From: an uncultured delta proteobacterium
GTDB lineage: Bacteria; Desulfobacterota; Desulfovibrionia; Desulfovibrionales; Desulfovibrionaceae
Direction: 5' to 3'
DNA: 64,000 bases
Assembly: GCA_903843965.1 (NCBI GenBank)
Contig: CAIMRY010000017.1
Coordinates: 124,001-188,000 of the forward strand
Shown: positions 25,746-36,885 of the stretch, one piece after another
Layout: the number at the start of each line of letters is the position of its first letter
Numbering within the stretch: the first letter of the stretch is position 1
Translations under genes and position numbers: made by a program
The notes under the pieces: model-generated
What the model saw: only the letters and a program-made list of their open reading frames with translations
Database searches by the model: none
Told to the model about the DNA's origin: nothing

Positions 25746-25775
25746 GTGGGCCTTTTGGTCCACTTTTTTGTTTTC
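25746..25775 (+). terminator. Rho-independent terminator after tRNA-Gly
   Basis: GTGGGCC pairs with GGTCCAC (one G-T pair, loop TTTT) and is followed by TTTTTTGTTTT. It lies 50 bases after the tRNA and 28 before rimP, so it separates the tRNA from the rimP operon or attenuates read-through into it. Confidence 0.85.
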
Positions 25776-25802
25776 AGGAACCGGGATCGGAGACGCACAG
25801 GC

Positions 25803-26363
25803 ATGACGAAAACACCCCTCGCAGAAAGGCTCACCGGGATCATCGGCCCGGCGGTGAGCACCCTTGGGGTTGAGCTCTGGGGTGTTGAGTTCGCCTCAGC
25901 CGGCAGCCGCATGGTCGTCCGGGTGTACATCGACGCTCCGGCTGTCGCCGAATCCACAGAGTCCACCAGGGTCGGGGAAGGCGAGGCCGAGCTGGACGGC
26001 GGGGCGCAGCGCACGGGCGTTATCCCCGGCGTGACCATCGCCGCCTGCGCCCAGGTCAGCCGCCATCTGGGCGCCGTGCTGGAGGCCGAGGACGCCGTGC
26101 CTGGCGCGTATGTGCTGGAGGTTTCCTCCCCCGGGCTGGAGCGCCGCTTTTTCTCCCCGGGGCAGCTTGAAGCCTACCTGGGCCGCACCGTGGATGTGCG
26201 CCTGCACCAGCCCCAGGACTCCCGCCGCCACCTGCGCGGGATTCTGGCCGAGGCAGGACCGGATTTTCTTGTGGTGGACGAGGTCGGCGTGCGCACCCGC
26301 GTGGCGTGGGAGCATGTGAAGACCGCCCACCTCGTGCATGAATTTCCAGGCGCAAGCGCATAG
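25803..26363 (+). CDS. rimP: Ribosome maturation factor RimP
   Basis: RimP assists 30S subunit assembly. The protein has 186 residues: LGVELWGVEFASAGSRMVVRVYIDA as the first domain strand pair, then CAQVSRHLGAVLEAED and YVLEVSSPGLERRFF, the family signature, followed by the SH3-like C-terminal domain. A linker of about 30 residues (roughly 48-77, glutamate- and glycine-rich) inside the N-terminal domain is longer than in E. coli RimP. It heads the nusA-infB operon in the standard order. Confidence 0.94.
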   Translation: MTKTPLAERLTGIIGPAVSTLGVELWGVEFASAGSRMVVRVYIDAPAVAESTESTRVGEGEAELDGGAQRTGVIPGVTIAACAQVSRHLGAVLEAEDAVPGAYVLEVSSPGLERRFFSPGQLEAYLGRTVDVRLHQPQDSRRHLRGILAEAGPDFLVVDEVGVRTRVAWEHVKTAHLVHEFPGASA

Positions 26364-26512
26364 GGGCTGGCGCCGCAAACGTGTTTTCATCCACCACCGC
26401 CTGAGCGCGGCCTTTGAAAGGGCCTTCGCGGGCGGCGGAAACAGACGCATTATCTCTCGCCCACGCGCGCCGGACTCAAAACCGGACGCCGGGCGGCACC
26501 GGAGGGAGCGCC

Positions 26513-27805
<1,293 letters not shown>

Positions 27806-27814
27806 GCGGCCCTG

Positions 27815-28093
27815 ATGTCCGGAGACGGACAACAGGCTGTGGAGTCCGAAAACGGACGGGCGAAGAGCGTTGCCGGGCCGGTGCGCATGTGCTGCATCTG
27901 CAGACGCCGCCTGCCGCAAGCCCAGCTGCTCCGGCATGTCCGGGCGGCCAAGGCCGGAGAGGAACAGGACGCGGGGAACGGGTTTGTGCCCGATCCCCGG
28001 CGCAGGATGCCCGGAAAAGGGCTGTACGTCTGCGACCAGGCCGAATGCCGCGAGAGATTTCTCCGCCGAGGCGACGGGCGGAAGAAGCGTTAA
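27815..28093 (+). CDS. rnpM: YlxR family RNA-binding protein (DUF448/RnpM)
   Basis: This small (92-residue) basic protein is found between nusA and infB in many bacteria. In Bacillus and Streptococcus relatives it binds nucleic acid, including RNase P RNA. The core RMCCICRRRLPQAQLLR, then GKGLYVCDQAECRERFLRR, is the DUF448 pattern. The four cysteines may bind a metal ion. The first 22 residues are an acidic extension not seen in the core family. Confidence 0.9.
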   Translation: MSGDGQQAVESENGRAKSVAGPVRMCCICRRRLPQAQLLRHVRAAKAGEEQDAGNGFVPDPRRRMPGKGLYVCDQAECRERFLRRGDGRKKR

Positions 28094-28107
28094 CAAGGGG
28101 AACATGA

Positions 28108-31100
28108 ATGGTGACAAAGCTCAAAGTGAAGGACCTGGCGGCCGAACTTGGCATCGGCCACAAGGAGATCCTGCAGCAGCTGCGGGACATGGACATCCAG
28201 GTTAAAACCTTCATGAGCACCTTGGAGGACGAGGAGGCCGACAGGCTCCGTCAATCTCTGCGCGGCCAGCCCGCCGCCAAGAACGAGGTCGTGCGCCGCG
28301 AGGTGGGCGACGTCATCGTGCGCAGCCGCAAGGCCAAGCCCGGCGAGCAGGAGTCTACACCTGCGGCGGCCGATAAGGCGGCCAATAGCGCCGAGGCCCC
28401 GGCCCCGAGCGCTGCGGCGAAACCTGCGGCACAGCCATCGGCGCAGCACCCTGGGGACGAGACGCCCGCTGTGGCCGCCCAGGCCGTGCAGCCGGAAGCC
28501 GAGGCCCCCAAGCCCGCCCGCGTGGTCGAGGCCGCCGACAAGCCCGCAGACAAACCCGTGGACAAGCCCGCGCGCATCATCAGCCGCCAGGAGACCCCGG
28601 TCGATGCGAAGGCCGAGCCCAAGGCCGAAACCGAGGCCAAGGCCCCGGAAGCGGCGCCTGAAGCCAAGGCCGAACCCCAGACCGCCAGGATCGTGGCTAG
28701 GCCGGAGCCCCAGCCGGAGCCCCAGGCCAATGTCCGCGCCGAAGCGCTCGTGGAGGCTGTGGCGGAAGCCGCTGCCCAGCCGCAAGCCCCGGTGGACAAG
28801 CCTGCGGCATCCCCCGTGGCCGAGGCCAAGGCCAAACCCGCCGGGACCGAGTCCCCTGCCCCGGCATCTTCTGCCGAAGGGTCCCTGTCCGCAACGCCCC
28901 CGTCCGCGACGTCCGACGCTTCGTCCGAGCCCAAGGCCGCCCAGCCCAGCCCGACCGAAGAGCTGGACGAGGACGGCAAGCGCAAGCGCAAGCCCAAGCG
29001 CGAGGTCATCGTTCCCGCCGCGCCCCAGGTGCGCATCATCTCCCGGCCCGAGCCCGGCAGCACTCCGCCGCCGCCGCAGCCCGCGTCCAGGCGTCCTGAA
29101 TTCTCCGCCGGCCATGACGGCGGCGCACGGCCCTACACCCCGCACCCCGGCGGCGTTCGCCCCCAGGCCGACGGCCCTCGCGGCGGCGGCTACGGCGGCG
29201 GCGCGCAGGGTCAGCGTCCGCCCGCACCAGGCGGCTACCAGCGTCCGCCCAGCAGCGCCCCAGGCAGCAGCTACGGCCAGCAGCGACCGCCCAGCAGCGC
29301 TCCTGGCAGCAGCTACGGCCAGCAGCGTCCTGCCGCTCCAGGCGGGGCTGGCATCGCGCCGGTGGTTCCGCCCAAGGAAGGCGAGGACCGCGCCCGCAGA
29401 AAGCCGCATCGCGTGGTGGAATTCACCCCGGGCGGCGGCAGCGAAGAGGATCGCCGCAAGGCCGCAGGCGCGGCCGCCAAGAAGAAGACCAACTTCGCCC
29501 CTGCGCCCGTTGTGTCCGAGGACGGCGAGTCGCCCATGCGCCTCAAGTCCTCGCGCCGGGGCAAGAAGCACCGCGGCGGCGTGGAGCAGCGCGAGGAGAT
29601 CAAGCCCGTCGGCAAGCGCAAGATCCGCATCGACGAGCACATCCGACTGTCCGACCTGGCGCACCAGATGGGCGTCAAGGCCCAGGCCATCATCAAGGCC
29701 CTGTTCGCCATGGGCGTCATGGCCACCATCAACCAGGCGCTGGACATGGACACCGCCACCCTGCTCGCCAACGAGTTCGGGCACGAGGTGGAGAACGTCT
29801 CCTTTGATGAGCAGGAGTTCCTGTCCGCCAGCAGCCCGGACACCGTGGAGGACCTGAAGCCCAGGCCGCCGGTGGTCACCATCATGGGCCACGTCGACCA
29901 CGGCAAGACCTCGCTTTTGGACGCCATCCGCATGACCAGCATCGCCTCGGGCGAGGCGGGCGGCATCACCCAGCACATCGGCGCGTACCACGTGGCCACC
30001 ACACGGGGCGAGGTCGTGTTCCTCGACACCCCGGGCCACGAGGCCTTCACCGCCATGCGCGCCCGCGGCGCACAGGTGACGGACATCGTGGTGCTCGTGG
30101 TCGCCGCCGACGACGGCGTGATGGACCAGACCCGCGAGGCCGTGAACCACGCCAAGGCCGCAGGCGTGCCCATCGTGGTCGCGGTGAACAAGATCGACAA
30201 GGAAGGCGCCAACCCCGACCGCGTGAAGCGCGAGCTGGCCGAGTTCGACCTCGTGCCGGAAGAATGGGGCGGCACCACCATCTTCGCCAATGTCTCGGCC
30301 AAGCAGCGCATCGGCCTGGACGAACTGCTCGAAATGATCGTGCTCCAGGCCGAGGTGCTGGAGCTCAAGGCCAACCCGGCCAAGCCCGCGCGCGGGCACA
30401 TCGTGGAGGCCAAGCTGGACAAGGGACGCGGCCCGCTGGGCACCGTGCTCATCCAGGACGGCACCCTGAAGAACGGCGACGCCTTTGTCTGCGGCACCGT
30501 GCACGGCAAGGTGCGCGCCATGTTCAACGACCAGGGCCGCAAGATCAAGCAGGCCGGACCGGCGATTCCCGTCGAGATCCAGGGCTTTGACGTGGTGCCC
30601 GAGGCCGGCGACGAGTTCGTGGTCGTGGCCGACGACAAGGTGGCCCGCCGCATCGCCGAGACCAGGGCCGCCAAGCAGCGCGAAAAGGACATGGTTGGCA
30701 AGAGCAAGCTCACGCTGGAGTCCTTCCTGCTGTCCAAGCCCGCCAACGAGGTCAAGACGCTCAACCTGGTGCTCAAGGCCGACGTGCAGGGCTCGCTGGA
30801 GGCCATCACCGAGGCGGTGAACAAGCTCTCCACCGAAGAGGTCAAGATCCAGGTGGTGCACGGCGCAACCGGCGGCCTCACCGAGTCGGACATCCTGCTG
30901 GCCACGGCCTCCCAGGCCATCATCATCGGCTTCAACGTGCGTCCCACGGCCAAGGTCAAGGACATGGCCGACAGCGAGCACGTGGAGATCCGCTTCTACG
31001 ACATCATCTACAAGCTTGTGGGCGAGATCAAGGACGCCATGAGCGGCATGCTGACCCCGGACATCCTGGAGGTCTACCTGGGCCAGGCCGAGGTGCGCGA

Positions 31101-31368
31101 GACCTTCAGCGTGCCCAAGGTGGGCATGGTGGCCGGCTGCGGCGTGGTCGACGGCAAGCTGACCCGCCAGGCCAAGGTGCGCCTGCTGCGCGACGGCATC
31201 GTCATCTACACGGGTGCGCTCAGCTCGCTCAAGCGCTTCAAGGACGACGCCAAGGAAGTGGCCAAGGGCTACGAATGCGGCGTGGGCCTGGAGAACTTCA
31301 ACGACATCAAGATCGGCGACGTCATCGAGGCCTTCGAGACCAAGGAAGTCGCCAGGACGCTCGAATAG
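28108..31368 (+). CDS. infB: Translation initiation factor IF-2
   Basis: IF-2 is the GTPase that recruits initiator tRNA to the 30S subunit. The 1086-residue protein starts with an IF2N helix-turn domain ([18 protein letters not shown]). A very long alanine/proline-rich linker follows (about residues 75-480), including a 14-residue repeat encoded at 29239-29322. A second IF2N domain comes next ([18 protein letters not shown]), then the G domain with [20 protein letters not shown] and NKIDKEG, and domains II-IV. E. coli IF-2 has 890 residues; the excess is in the linker. AAGGGG precedes the ATG; a GTG one codon later is an alternative start. Confidence 0.97.
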   Translation: MVTKLKVKDLAAELGIGHKEILQQLRDMDIQVKTFMSTLEDEEADRLRQSLRGQPAAKNEVVRREVGDVIVRSRKAKPGEQESTPAAADKAANSAEAPAPSAAAKPAAQPSAQHPGDETPAVAAQAVQPEAEAPKPARVVEAADKPADKPVDKPARIISRQETPVDAKAEPKAETEAKAPEAAPEAKAEPQTARIVARPEPQPEPQANVRAEALVEAVAEAAAQPQAPVDKPAASPVAEAKAKPAGTESPAPASSAEGSLSATPPSATSDASSEPKAAQPSPTEELDEDGKRKRKPKREVIVPAAPQVRIISRPEPGSTPPPPQPASRRPEFSAGHDGGARPYTPHPGGVRPQADGPRGGGYGGGAQGQRPPAPGGYQRPPSSAPGSSYGQQRPPSSAPGSSYGQQRPAAPGGAGIAPVVPPKEGEDRARRKPHRVVEFTPGGGSEEDRRKAAGAAAKKKTNFAPAPVVSEDGESPMRLKSSRRGKKHRGGVEQREEIKPVGKRKIRIDEHIRLSDLAHQMGVKAQAIIKALFAMGVMATINQALDMDTATLLANEFGHEVENVSFDEQEFLSASSPDTVEDLKPRPPVVTIMGHVDHGKTSLLDAIRMTSIASGEAGGITQHIGAYHVATTRGEVVFLDTPGHEAFTAMRARGAQVTDIVVLVVAADDGVMDQTREAVNHAKAAGVPIVVAVNKIDKEGANPDRVKRELAEFDLVPEEWGGTTIFANVSAKQRIGLDELLEMIVLQAEVLELKANPAKPARGHIVEAKLDKGRGPLGTVLIQDGTLKNGDAFVCGTVHGKVRAMFNDQGRKIKQAGPAIPVEIQGFDVVPEAGDEFVVVADDKVARRIAETRAAKQREKDMVGKSKLTLESFLLSKPANEVKTLNLVLKADVQGSLEAITEAVNKLSTEEVKIQVVHGATGGLTESDILLATASQAIIIGFNVRPTAKVKDMADSEHVEIRFYDIIYKLVGEIKDAMSGMLTPDILEVYLGQAEVRETFSVPKVGMVAGCGVVDGKLTRQAKVRLLRDGIVIYTGALSSLKRFKDDAKEVAKGYECGVGLENFNDIKIGDVIEAFETKEVARTLE
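29239..29325 (+). repeat. 42-bp in-frame repeat in the infB linker
   Basis: Two copies (29239-29280 and 29281-29322) of a 42-bp unit encode [14 protein letters not shown]-type repeats, and a third degenerate copy begins at 29323. The repeat falls in the disordered linker of IF-2. Confidence 0.85.
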
Positions 31369-31408
31369 GGCCTGCGCCGGAGCGTAATAGGACTGAATAC
31401 GGGGTCGC

Positions 31409-31708
31409 ATGATCATCGGCGTGATGACGCTTGAATTCCGCCTGCACGGCAACGACTCGCTGAAGGGCAAGCGCCAGGTGGCCCAGAGCCTGAAGCAGAA
31501 GCTGCGCAACACCTTCAACTGCGCCGTGGGCGAGGTTGAGGCCCAGGAGGCCCACCAAAAGTTGGTGCTGGCCGTGGTCACCGTGTCCGGGGAGACTGCC
31601 AGGGTGGAAAGCAGCCTGGCCAAGGCGCTCGCCATGGTCGAGGCCATTTCCCCGGCGGAGCTTGTGCGTTGCGACACGGAAGTGTTCAGCAGCAGCGGGG
31701 AGGAGTAA
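31409..31708 (+). CDS. DUF503 (YlxP-like) protein
   Basis: This is a 99-residue alpha/beta protein of the family found between infB and rbfA. GVMTLEFRLHGNDSLKGKRQVAQSLKQKLRNTFNCAVGEVE is split over the signature helix and strand, and VTVSGETARVESSL follows. Its function is not established; the position suggests ribosome or translation work. Its stop codon abuts the rbfA start, and GAGGAG at its end serves as the rbfA ribosome site. Confidence 0.88.
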   Translation: MIIGVMTLEFRLHGNDSLKGKRQVAQSLKQKLRNTFNCAVGEVEAQEAHQKLVLAVVTVSGETARVESSLAKALAMVEAISPAELVRCDTEVFSSSGEE

Positions 31709-32053
31709 ATGAAAAGTTCAGGCAGCAGGCGGTCCATCCGCCTGGCCGATCTCATCCTGCGGGAGCTGGCTACCATGCTCCTGGAGGAGGTCGCGGATCC
31801 GCGCCTGGAGCTGGTCAGCCTCACCGGGGTCAAGCTCAACGCGGACATCAGCATCGCTCTGGTGAGCTTCACCGTGGGCGGCGGCGAAGAGCGCCGCAAA
31901 GAGGCCCTGGACGGCCTGACCAAGGCCAAGGGCTTTTTGCGTTCCGGCCTGGCCCGGCGGCTGAACATGCGCTCCCTGCCGGACCTGCGCTTCGCCCACG
32001 ACGACTTTCTTGAGGACATGGTCTATGCAAAGCCCGATCACCCAGATAGCTGA
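31709..32053 (+). CDS. rbfA: Ribosome-binding factor A
   Basis: RbfA helps 16S rRNA 5' end maturation on the 30S subunit. The 114-residue KH-type protein shows RLADLILRELATMLLEEVADPRL, a short VSLTGVKLNADISIALVSFTV strand region, and LRSGLARRLNMRSLPDLRFAHDD, the family signature near the end. Its last 29 bases overlap the start of nrnA, implying translational coupling. Confidence 0.95.
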   Translation: MKSSGSRRSIRLADLILRELATMLLEEVADPRLELVSLTGVKLNADISIALVSFTVGGGEERRKEALDGLTKAKGFLRSGLARRLNMRSLPDLRFAHDDFLEDMVYAKPDHPDS

Positions 32054-32993
32054 CCTGATCCGCAGGACGGACAGCTTTCTGGTGGCCTCGCACGCCAACC
32101 CGGACGGCGACGCCATCGGCTCCACCGTGGCCCTGGGCTACATTCTGGAGCACATGGGCAAGGAGTTCAGCCTGTACAACCGCTCCGGCCTGCCGCACCA
32201 GTTCGACTGGCTGCCCCTGCCCGGACCCATCCACGACACCTTGGCCGGGGCCGAGGGCAACTGGATCTTCGTGCTGGACTGCGGCAGCCCGAACCGCGTG
32301 GGCGACGAGCTTTCCCGGGTCATGGCCTCCCGGCCCATCGCCAATGTGGACCATCACCTGGGCAACCCCATGTTCGGCCAGTTCAACTGGGTGGACGACA
32401 GGTACCCGGCCGTGTGCGCCATGATCGCCGACCTGGCCTACGAGCTTGAGGTTCCCATGGTCGGCCCCCTGGCCGAGGCCATCTATCTCGGCATCGTCAC
32501 GGACACGGGCTTCTTCACCTTTGACAACACCACTCCGGCTGTGATGGAGTTGGCGGCGCGGCTCATCCGCCAGGGGCTGAACCCCGGGGCGGTCAACGCC
32601 AAGATCCGCAACCAGTGGAGCGTGAACCGCTTCCGCCTGTGGGGGGAAAGCTTCGCCACCACCGAGCTGTTTTATGACGGCCAGGTGGCCGTGGCCATTG
32701 TCACCCAGGGCATGATGGAGCGCACCGGCACAAGCGCGGCCGACTGCGAGGAGATCGTCAACTTCCTGCGGCGGCTGCGCGGGGCGCGGGCTGCGGTCAT
32801 ATTGCGCGAGGAGCCGGACGGCGGCTTCAAGTTCAGCATGCGCTCCTCCGGTGCGGACAATGTGCAGTCCGTGGCCGCGCTGTTCGGCGGCGGCGGACAC
32901 CGCAACGCCTCCGGCGGCACCATCAGCGCCGACATCCTCTCGGCCAAGGTGCGCCTCATCGAAGCCCTTGGCGAAAGCCTCGGACTGGTGTAG
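32025..32993 (+). CDS. nrnA: DHH-family bifunctional oligoribonuclease/PAP phosphatase NrnA
   Basis: NrnA degrades nanoRNAs to mononucleotides and hydrolyses 3'-phosphoadenosine 5'-phosphate. The 322-residue protein has SHANPDGDAIGS near residue 27, VLDCG, the DHH motif in NVDHHLGNPMFG, DTGFFTFDNT, and the DHHA1 domain ending FGGGGHRNASGGTI. The ATG at 32025 follows GAGG inside rbfA. Its position in the rbfA-truB interval is common in bacteria. Confidence 0.94.
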   Translation: MQSPITQIADLIRRTDSFLVASHANPDGDAIGSTVALGYILEHMGKEFSLYNRSGLPHQFDWLPLPGPIHDTLAGAEGNWIFVLDCGSPNRVGDELSRVMASRPIANVDHHLGNPMFGQFNWVDDRYPAVCAMIADLAYELEVPMVGPLAEAIYLGIVTDTGFFTFDNTTPAVMELAARLIRQGLNPGAVNAKIRNQWSVNRFRLWGESFATTELFYDGQVAVAIVTQGMMERTGTSAADCEEIVNFLRRLRGARAAVILREEPDGGFKFSMRSSGADNVQSVAALFGGGGHRNASGGTISADILSAKVRLIEALGESLGLV

Positions 32994-32996
32994 ACG

Positions 32997-33950
32997 GTGG
33001 GCAGACGCAGCAAGAGAAGCGAGGGCCAGCTGGACGGGCTGCTGGTGCTGAACAAGCCCAGCGGGCCGACCTCCGCCGGGTGCCTGAACAGCATCAAGCA
33101 CGGCCTGGGCCAGGGCAAGATCGGCCACGCCGGTACCCTGGACCCCCTGGCCGAGGGCGTGCTGCTGGTGCTGCTTGGCCGGGGCACAAAGCTGGCCGGG
33201 TATCTGACCAGCGGCAACAAGGTCTATTCCGGGCAGATGCGCCTGGGCCTGACCACCGACACCTTCGACATGGAAGGCAAGGTGGTGGCCGAAGCGCCGC
33301 TCGACCATATTTCGCAAGACGATGTGCGGACCGCCATCCTGTCCTGGAAGGACCTCACGGAACAGGTGGTGCCCGCATACTCCGCGGCCAAGCACGAGGG
33401 CAGGCCCCTCTACGAACTCGCCCGCAAGGGCGAGGACGTGCCGGTCAAGGAGAAGACCATTGAGATACACGAGGTTGAACCGCTGGACATTGAGCTTCCC
33501 ACAGCACGATTCAGGGTGCGGTGCCAGGCAGGCACGTACATTCGATCCCTGGTCCACAGCTTGGGGATACGGCTAGGTTGCGGAGCAGCCCTGGCCCAGC
33601 TCACGCGGGAAGCCTGCGAGCCCTACCGGCTTGCAGACGCCCACAGCCTGGATGCGGTTCTTGGCGAGCCGGAGCGTTTTGCCCAGCGGGTCATACCGCT
33701 GGCCAAGATGCTCCCGCACTGGCACACCATCGTGCTTTCCCCCACCCTGGCGGGCCTCGTGAAGAACGGGGCCTGGCTGCCGGTGGGCGGACCAAGCGGA
33801 CAAGAGCTTCTGGGGCAGCCCGGGGAGCAGGTCATGCTGGTCGAGGAAAGCGGCGAACCGGTTGCGCTGGCGCAGGCGACCCCCAAGGACGGCATGCTGC
33901 GCTGGATGATTCTGCGTGGACTGTGGCCGGAAGGCGACGCGACGACCTGA
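32997..33950 (+). CDS. truB: tRNA pseudouridine(55) synthase
   Basis: TruB makes pseudouridine 55 in the T loop of tRNAs. The protein has 317 residues with LLVLNKPSGPTSAGC at the N-terminus, the catalytic aspartate in GHAGTLDPLAEGVLLV near residue 46, and the thumb region QVVPAYSAAKHEGRPLYELAR. A C-terminal PUA-like part follows (AWLPVGGPSGQELL). It starts with GTG, three bases after the nrnA stop. Confidence 0.96.
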   Translation: MGRRSKRSEGQLDGLLVLNKPSGPTSAGCLNSIKHGLGQGKIGHAGTLDPLAEGVLLVLLGRGTKLAGYLTSGNKVYSGQMRLGLTTDTFDMEGKVVAEAPLDHISQDDVRTAILSWKDLTEQVVPAYSAAKHEGRPLYELARKGEDVPVKEKTIEIHEVEPLDIELPTARFRVRCQAGTYIRSLVHSLGIRLGCGAALAQLTREACEPYRLADAHSLDAVLGEPERFAQRVIPLAKMLPHWHTIVLSPTLAGLVKNGAWLPVGGPSGQELLGQPGEQVMLVEESGEPVALAQATPKDGMLRWMILRGLWPEGDATT

Positions 33951-34016
33951 TCGGGGAAGCTCCCGGCATTACCCGGATACCGCTTTGATCGGCATCCGGC
34001 AAAGGAGGACACTGCT

Positions 34017-34286
34017 GTGGTCATGACGCCTGAAGGAAAGACCAAGGTCATCGAGGACTACAAGACCCACGATGGCGACACCGGCTCCCCGGAGGTGCAG
34101 GTTGCGCTTTTGACCGAGCGCATCACCTATCTCACCGAGCACTTCAAGGTGCACAAGAAGGACTTCCACTCCAAGACCGGCCTGCTGCGCATGGTCGGCC
34201 AGCGCAGGAAGCTTCTGAAGTATCTGAAGAGCAAGGATGTCCAGCGCTACCGCGAGCTTATCGAGCGCCTGGGTCTCCGCAAGTAG
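34017..34286 (+). CDS. rpsO: 30S ribosomal protein S15
   Basis: S15 is a primary binder of the 16S rRNA central domain. The 89-residue protein has the signature [20 protein letters not shown] and [20 protein letters not shown]. The GTG start at 34017 lies eight bases after AAAGGAGG; the ATG two codons later is too far from it. It is followed by a hairpin and then pnp, the classic rpsO-pnp pair. Confidence 0.97.
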   Translation: MVMTPEGKTKVIEDYKTHDGDTGSPEVQVALLTERITYLTEHFKVHKKDFHSKTGLLRMVGQRRKLLKYLKSKDVQRYRELIERLGLRK

Positions 34287-34307
34287 GACCACGTACAACG
34301 ACCCGTG

Positions 34308-34333
34308 CGGGCGGGGGTTTCGGCCCCTGCCCG
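34308..34333 (+). other. Hairpin between rpsO and pnp
   Basis: CGGGCGGGGG pairs with CCCCTGCCCG (one mismatch, loop about 6) 22 bases after the rpsO stop. There is no T-run. In E. coli a stem in the same position is cut by RNase III in PNPase autoregulation. A comparable role is inferred here from position only. The rest of the 258-base gap shows nothing else recognisable. Confidence 0.45.
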
Positions 34334-34544
34334 TGCGGACCAACCACCACGGGCGCGGAGGTCGCGTCCGCGTAAACCTCGCCCATGACGCAGGACTCAC
34401 CTAAGCCCCCCTTTAGTTGGCTGCGGAAAGTGTTTTTGCGCGCACAAGAGCCATGAACCGGCCCGGCGCGCAACAGCCCTTCCCCAAGCTGGCTAAAATT
34501 CCGGGCACGAGCAGCGTCAGGGCGGCAAATCGATAGGAGCTTCA

Positions 34545-36761
34545 ATGCTAGTACCCTTTGCACCCACTCGCCTCACCACAAAGGTCGGCGGCCTTGACGT
34601 CATCATGGAGACCGGGAAAATGGCCAAGCAGGCCAGCGGCAGCGTCTGGGTCCAGTCCGGCGGCACCGTCGTGCACGTCACAGCCGTGAACCAGCACCTG
34701 GAGATCGACCGCGGCTTCTTCCCGCTCACCGTCAACTACCAGGAGATGTCGTACGCCGCAGGCCGCATCCCCGGCAGCTACTTCCGCCGCGAGATAGGCC
34801 GCCCCAGCGAGCGCGAGACCCTGGTCTCCCGCCTGATCGACCGGCCCATCCGCCCGCTGTTCAAGAAGGGCTTCCGCGACGAGGTCCAGATCATCGCCAC
34901 GGTCCTCTCCGCCGACGACACCATCAACCCCGACGTGCTGGCCATCACCGGCGCCTCGACCGCGCTGCACCTCTCGCACATGCCCTTTGAGGGCCCCATC
35001 TGCGGCGCGCGCGTGGGTTACGTGAACGGCGAGTTCGTGCTCTTCCCCAGCTACAAGCAGATCACCAACGAGAGCAGCCTGAACCTCATCTTCGCCGCCA
35101 CCCGCGAGGCCATCGTCATGGTCGAGGGCGGCGCGAATTTCGTGAGCGAGGAGCTGGTAGTCGACGCCCTGGAATGGGCCCACAAGCAGCTCACCCCGAT
35201 GTTCGACATCCAGGACGAGCTGCGGGGGCTGGTGGGCAAGCCCAAGCTTGAAGTGGTGGCCCCTGTTGTCGACGAGGCCGTGCAGGCCATTGTCGAGGAG
35301 ATCGCCACCCCGGGCCTCAAGGCCGCCTTCGCCATGATTGAGAAAGGCCCGCGCCGCGAGGCCAAGTCCGTCGCCAAGGTCCTGGCCATGGACGCCGTGG
35401 CCGCCAAGTTCCCGGACGACTCCGAGGCCCTGCGCCAGGCTGGAAACATCATCGGCACCCTGGAGAAGAAGATCGTGCGCGAGCGCGTGCGGACCGAAAA
35501 GATCCGCATCGACGGCCGCGACACCACCACCGTGCGCCCCCTGTCCATCGAGGCGGGCACCCTGCCCATGACCCACGGCTCGGCCCTGTTCACCCGCGGC
35601 GAGACCACGGCCCTGGCCGTCGTCACCCTGGGCAGCAGCCGCGACGAGCAGCGCATCGAGACCCTGGTGGGCGAAGACACAAAGCGCTTCATGCTGCACT
35701 ACAACTTCCCGCCGTACTGCGTGGGCGAAGTGCGCATCCTGCGCGGGCCCAGCCGCCGCGACATCGGCCACGGCGCACTGGCCGAGCGCTCCATCCTCCC
35801 GGTGCTGCCCAACCCTGACGACTTCCCGTTCACCCTGCGCGTGGTCTCTGAGGTCATGGACTCCAACGGCTCCTCCTCCATGGCCACCATCTGCGGCGCG
35901 AGCATTGCGCTCATGGACGCGGGCGTGCCCATCAAGGAGCCTGTGGCGGGCATCGCCATGGGCCTGATGAAGGAAGGCGACGAGTACATCGTGCTGACCG
36001 ACATCCTCGGCGACGAGGACGCGCTCGGCGACATGGACTTCAAGGTGGCCGGCAGCGCCCGCGGCATCACCGGCATCCAGATGGACATCAAGATCATGAG
36101 CGGCATCCCCTACGACGTGCTGCGCCGCGCCCTGGCCCAGAGCCGCGACGCCCGCCAGCACATCCTGGAGCACATGGCCATGTGCCTGGCCGCGCCCCGG
36201 CCCCAGCTCTCCGAGCTGGCCCCGCAGATGGAGGTGGTGTTCATCAATCCCGAAAAGATCAGGAGCGTTATTGGACCTGGCGGAAAAAACATTAAAGCCA
36301 TCACCGCCGAGACCGGCGCGTCCATCGACATCGAGGATTCCGGTAAGGTGGCCATCTTCGCCCCCACCAGCGAGAGCCTGAAGAAGGCCAAGGCCATGGT
36401 GCAATACTACGACCAGACCCCGGAGCCGGGCCGCAACTACCTGGGCACCGTGCGCAAGATCCTGGAAGTGGGCGCCCTGGTGGAGATTCTGCCCGGAGCC
36501 GAGGGCATGCTGCACGTGTCCCAGATGGACATGGAGCGTGTGGAGCGCGTGGAGGACCTGCTGCAGCTGGGCCAGGAGGTCTGGGTCAAGGTCATTGAGC
36601 TGGAGGCCAATGGCCGCATCCGTCTCTCGCGCAAGGCCTGGCTCATGGAGCAGGCTGGCGAGACCGTCAACATCGACGATTTCCGCCGCCCGCCCGCGCG
36701 TGAAGGCGACCGCGACCGTGGCCGTGGCGGCGACCGCGACCGTGGCCGTCCCCGGCGCTAG
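34545..36761 (+). CDS. pnp: Polyribonucleotide nucleotidyltransferase
   Basis: PNPase degrades RNA 3' to 5' by phosphorolysis and is a degradosome subunit. The 738 residues cover two RNase PH domains (QEMSYAAGRIPGSYFRREIGR in the first; THGSALFTRGETTALAVVTLG in the second), the KH domain (IRSVIGPGGKNIKAITAETG) and the S1 domain (LEVGALVEILPGAEGMLHVSQ). The last 20 residues are an Arg/Asp/Gly tail encoded by a 24-bp repeat (copies near 36705 and 36729), probably RNA-binding. AGGAG precedes the ATG. Confidence 0.97.
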   Translation: MLVPFAPTRLTTKVGGLDVIMETGKMAKQASGSVWVQSGGTVVHVTAVNQHLEIDRGFFPLTVNYQEMSYAAGRIPGSYFRREIGRPSERETLVSRLIDRPIRPLFKKGFRDEVQIIATVLSADDTINPDVLAITGASTALHLSHMPFEGPICGARVGYVNGEFVLFPSYKQITNESSLNLIFAATREAIVMVEGGANFVSEELVVDALEWAHKQLTPMFDIQDELRGLVGKPKLEVVAPVVDEAVQAIVEEIATPGLKAAFAMIEKGPRREAKSVAKVLAMDAVAAKFPDDSEALRQAGNIIGTLEKKIVRERVRTEKIRIDGRDTTTVRPLSIEAGTLPMTHGSALFTRGETTALAVVTLGSSRDEQRIETLVGEDTKRFMLHYNFPPYCVGEVRILRGPSRRDIGHGALAERSILPVLPNPDDFPFTLRVVSEVMDSNGSSSMATICGASIALMDAGVPIKEPVAGIAMGLMKEGDEYIVLTDILGDEDALGDMDFKVAGSARGITGIQMDIKIMSGIPYDVLRRALAQSRDARQHILEHMAMCLAAPRPQLSELAPQMEVVFINPEKIRSVIGPGGKNIKAITAETGASIDIEDSGKVAIFAPTSESLKKAKAMVQYYDQTPEPGRNYLGTVRKILEVGALVEILPGAEGMLHVSQMDMERVERVEDLLQLGQEVWVKVIELEANGRIRLSRKAWLMEQAGETVNIDDFRRPPAREGDRDRGRGGDRDRGRPRR

Positions 36762-36776
36762 ATAAGACAACGCAAC

Positions 36777-36838
36777 GGGGCTGCCCCTGGCGTCCGCAAG
36801 CTGTTAAAGCCCGGACGCCGAGGGCAGCCCCTTTTCTT
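36777..36838 (+). terminator. Strong terminator of the rimP-pnp operon
   Basis: GGGGCTGCCC pairs with GGGCAGCCCC, extended inward by GGCGTCCG/CGGACGCC, and is followed by TTTTCTTTG. It lies 15 bases after the pnp stop. Confidence 0.92.
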
Positions 36839-36885
36839 TGCTCTTGGTTCTTTGATTCAGGTTCTTTGCTGCTGGCGCTGGGGAG

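Noticed and set aside
28090-32019. A 1309-codon open frame on the minus strand across infB
   Set aside because: It is antisense to infB, DUF503 and rbfA, which have full family motifs. Its product is low-complexity and results from GC-rich codon bias leaving few stops.
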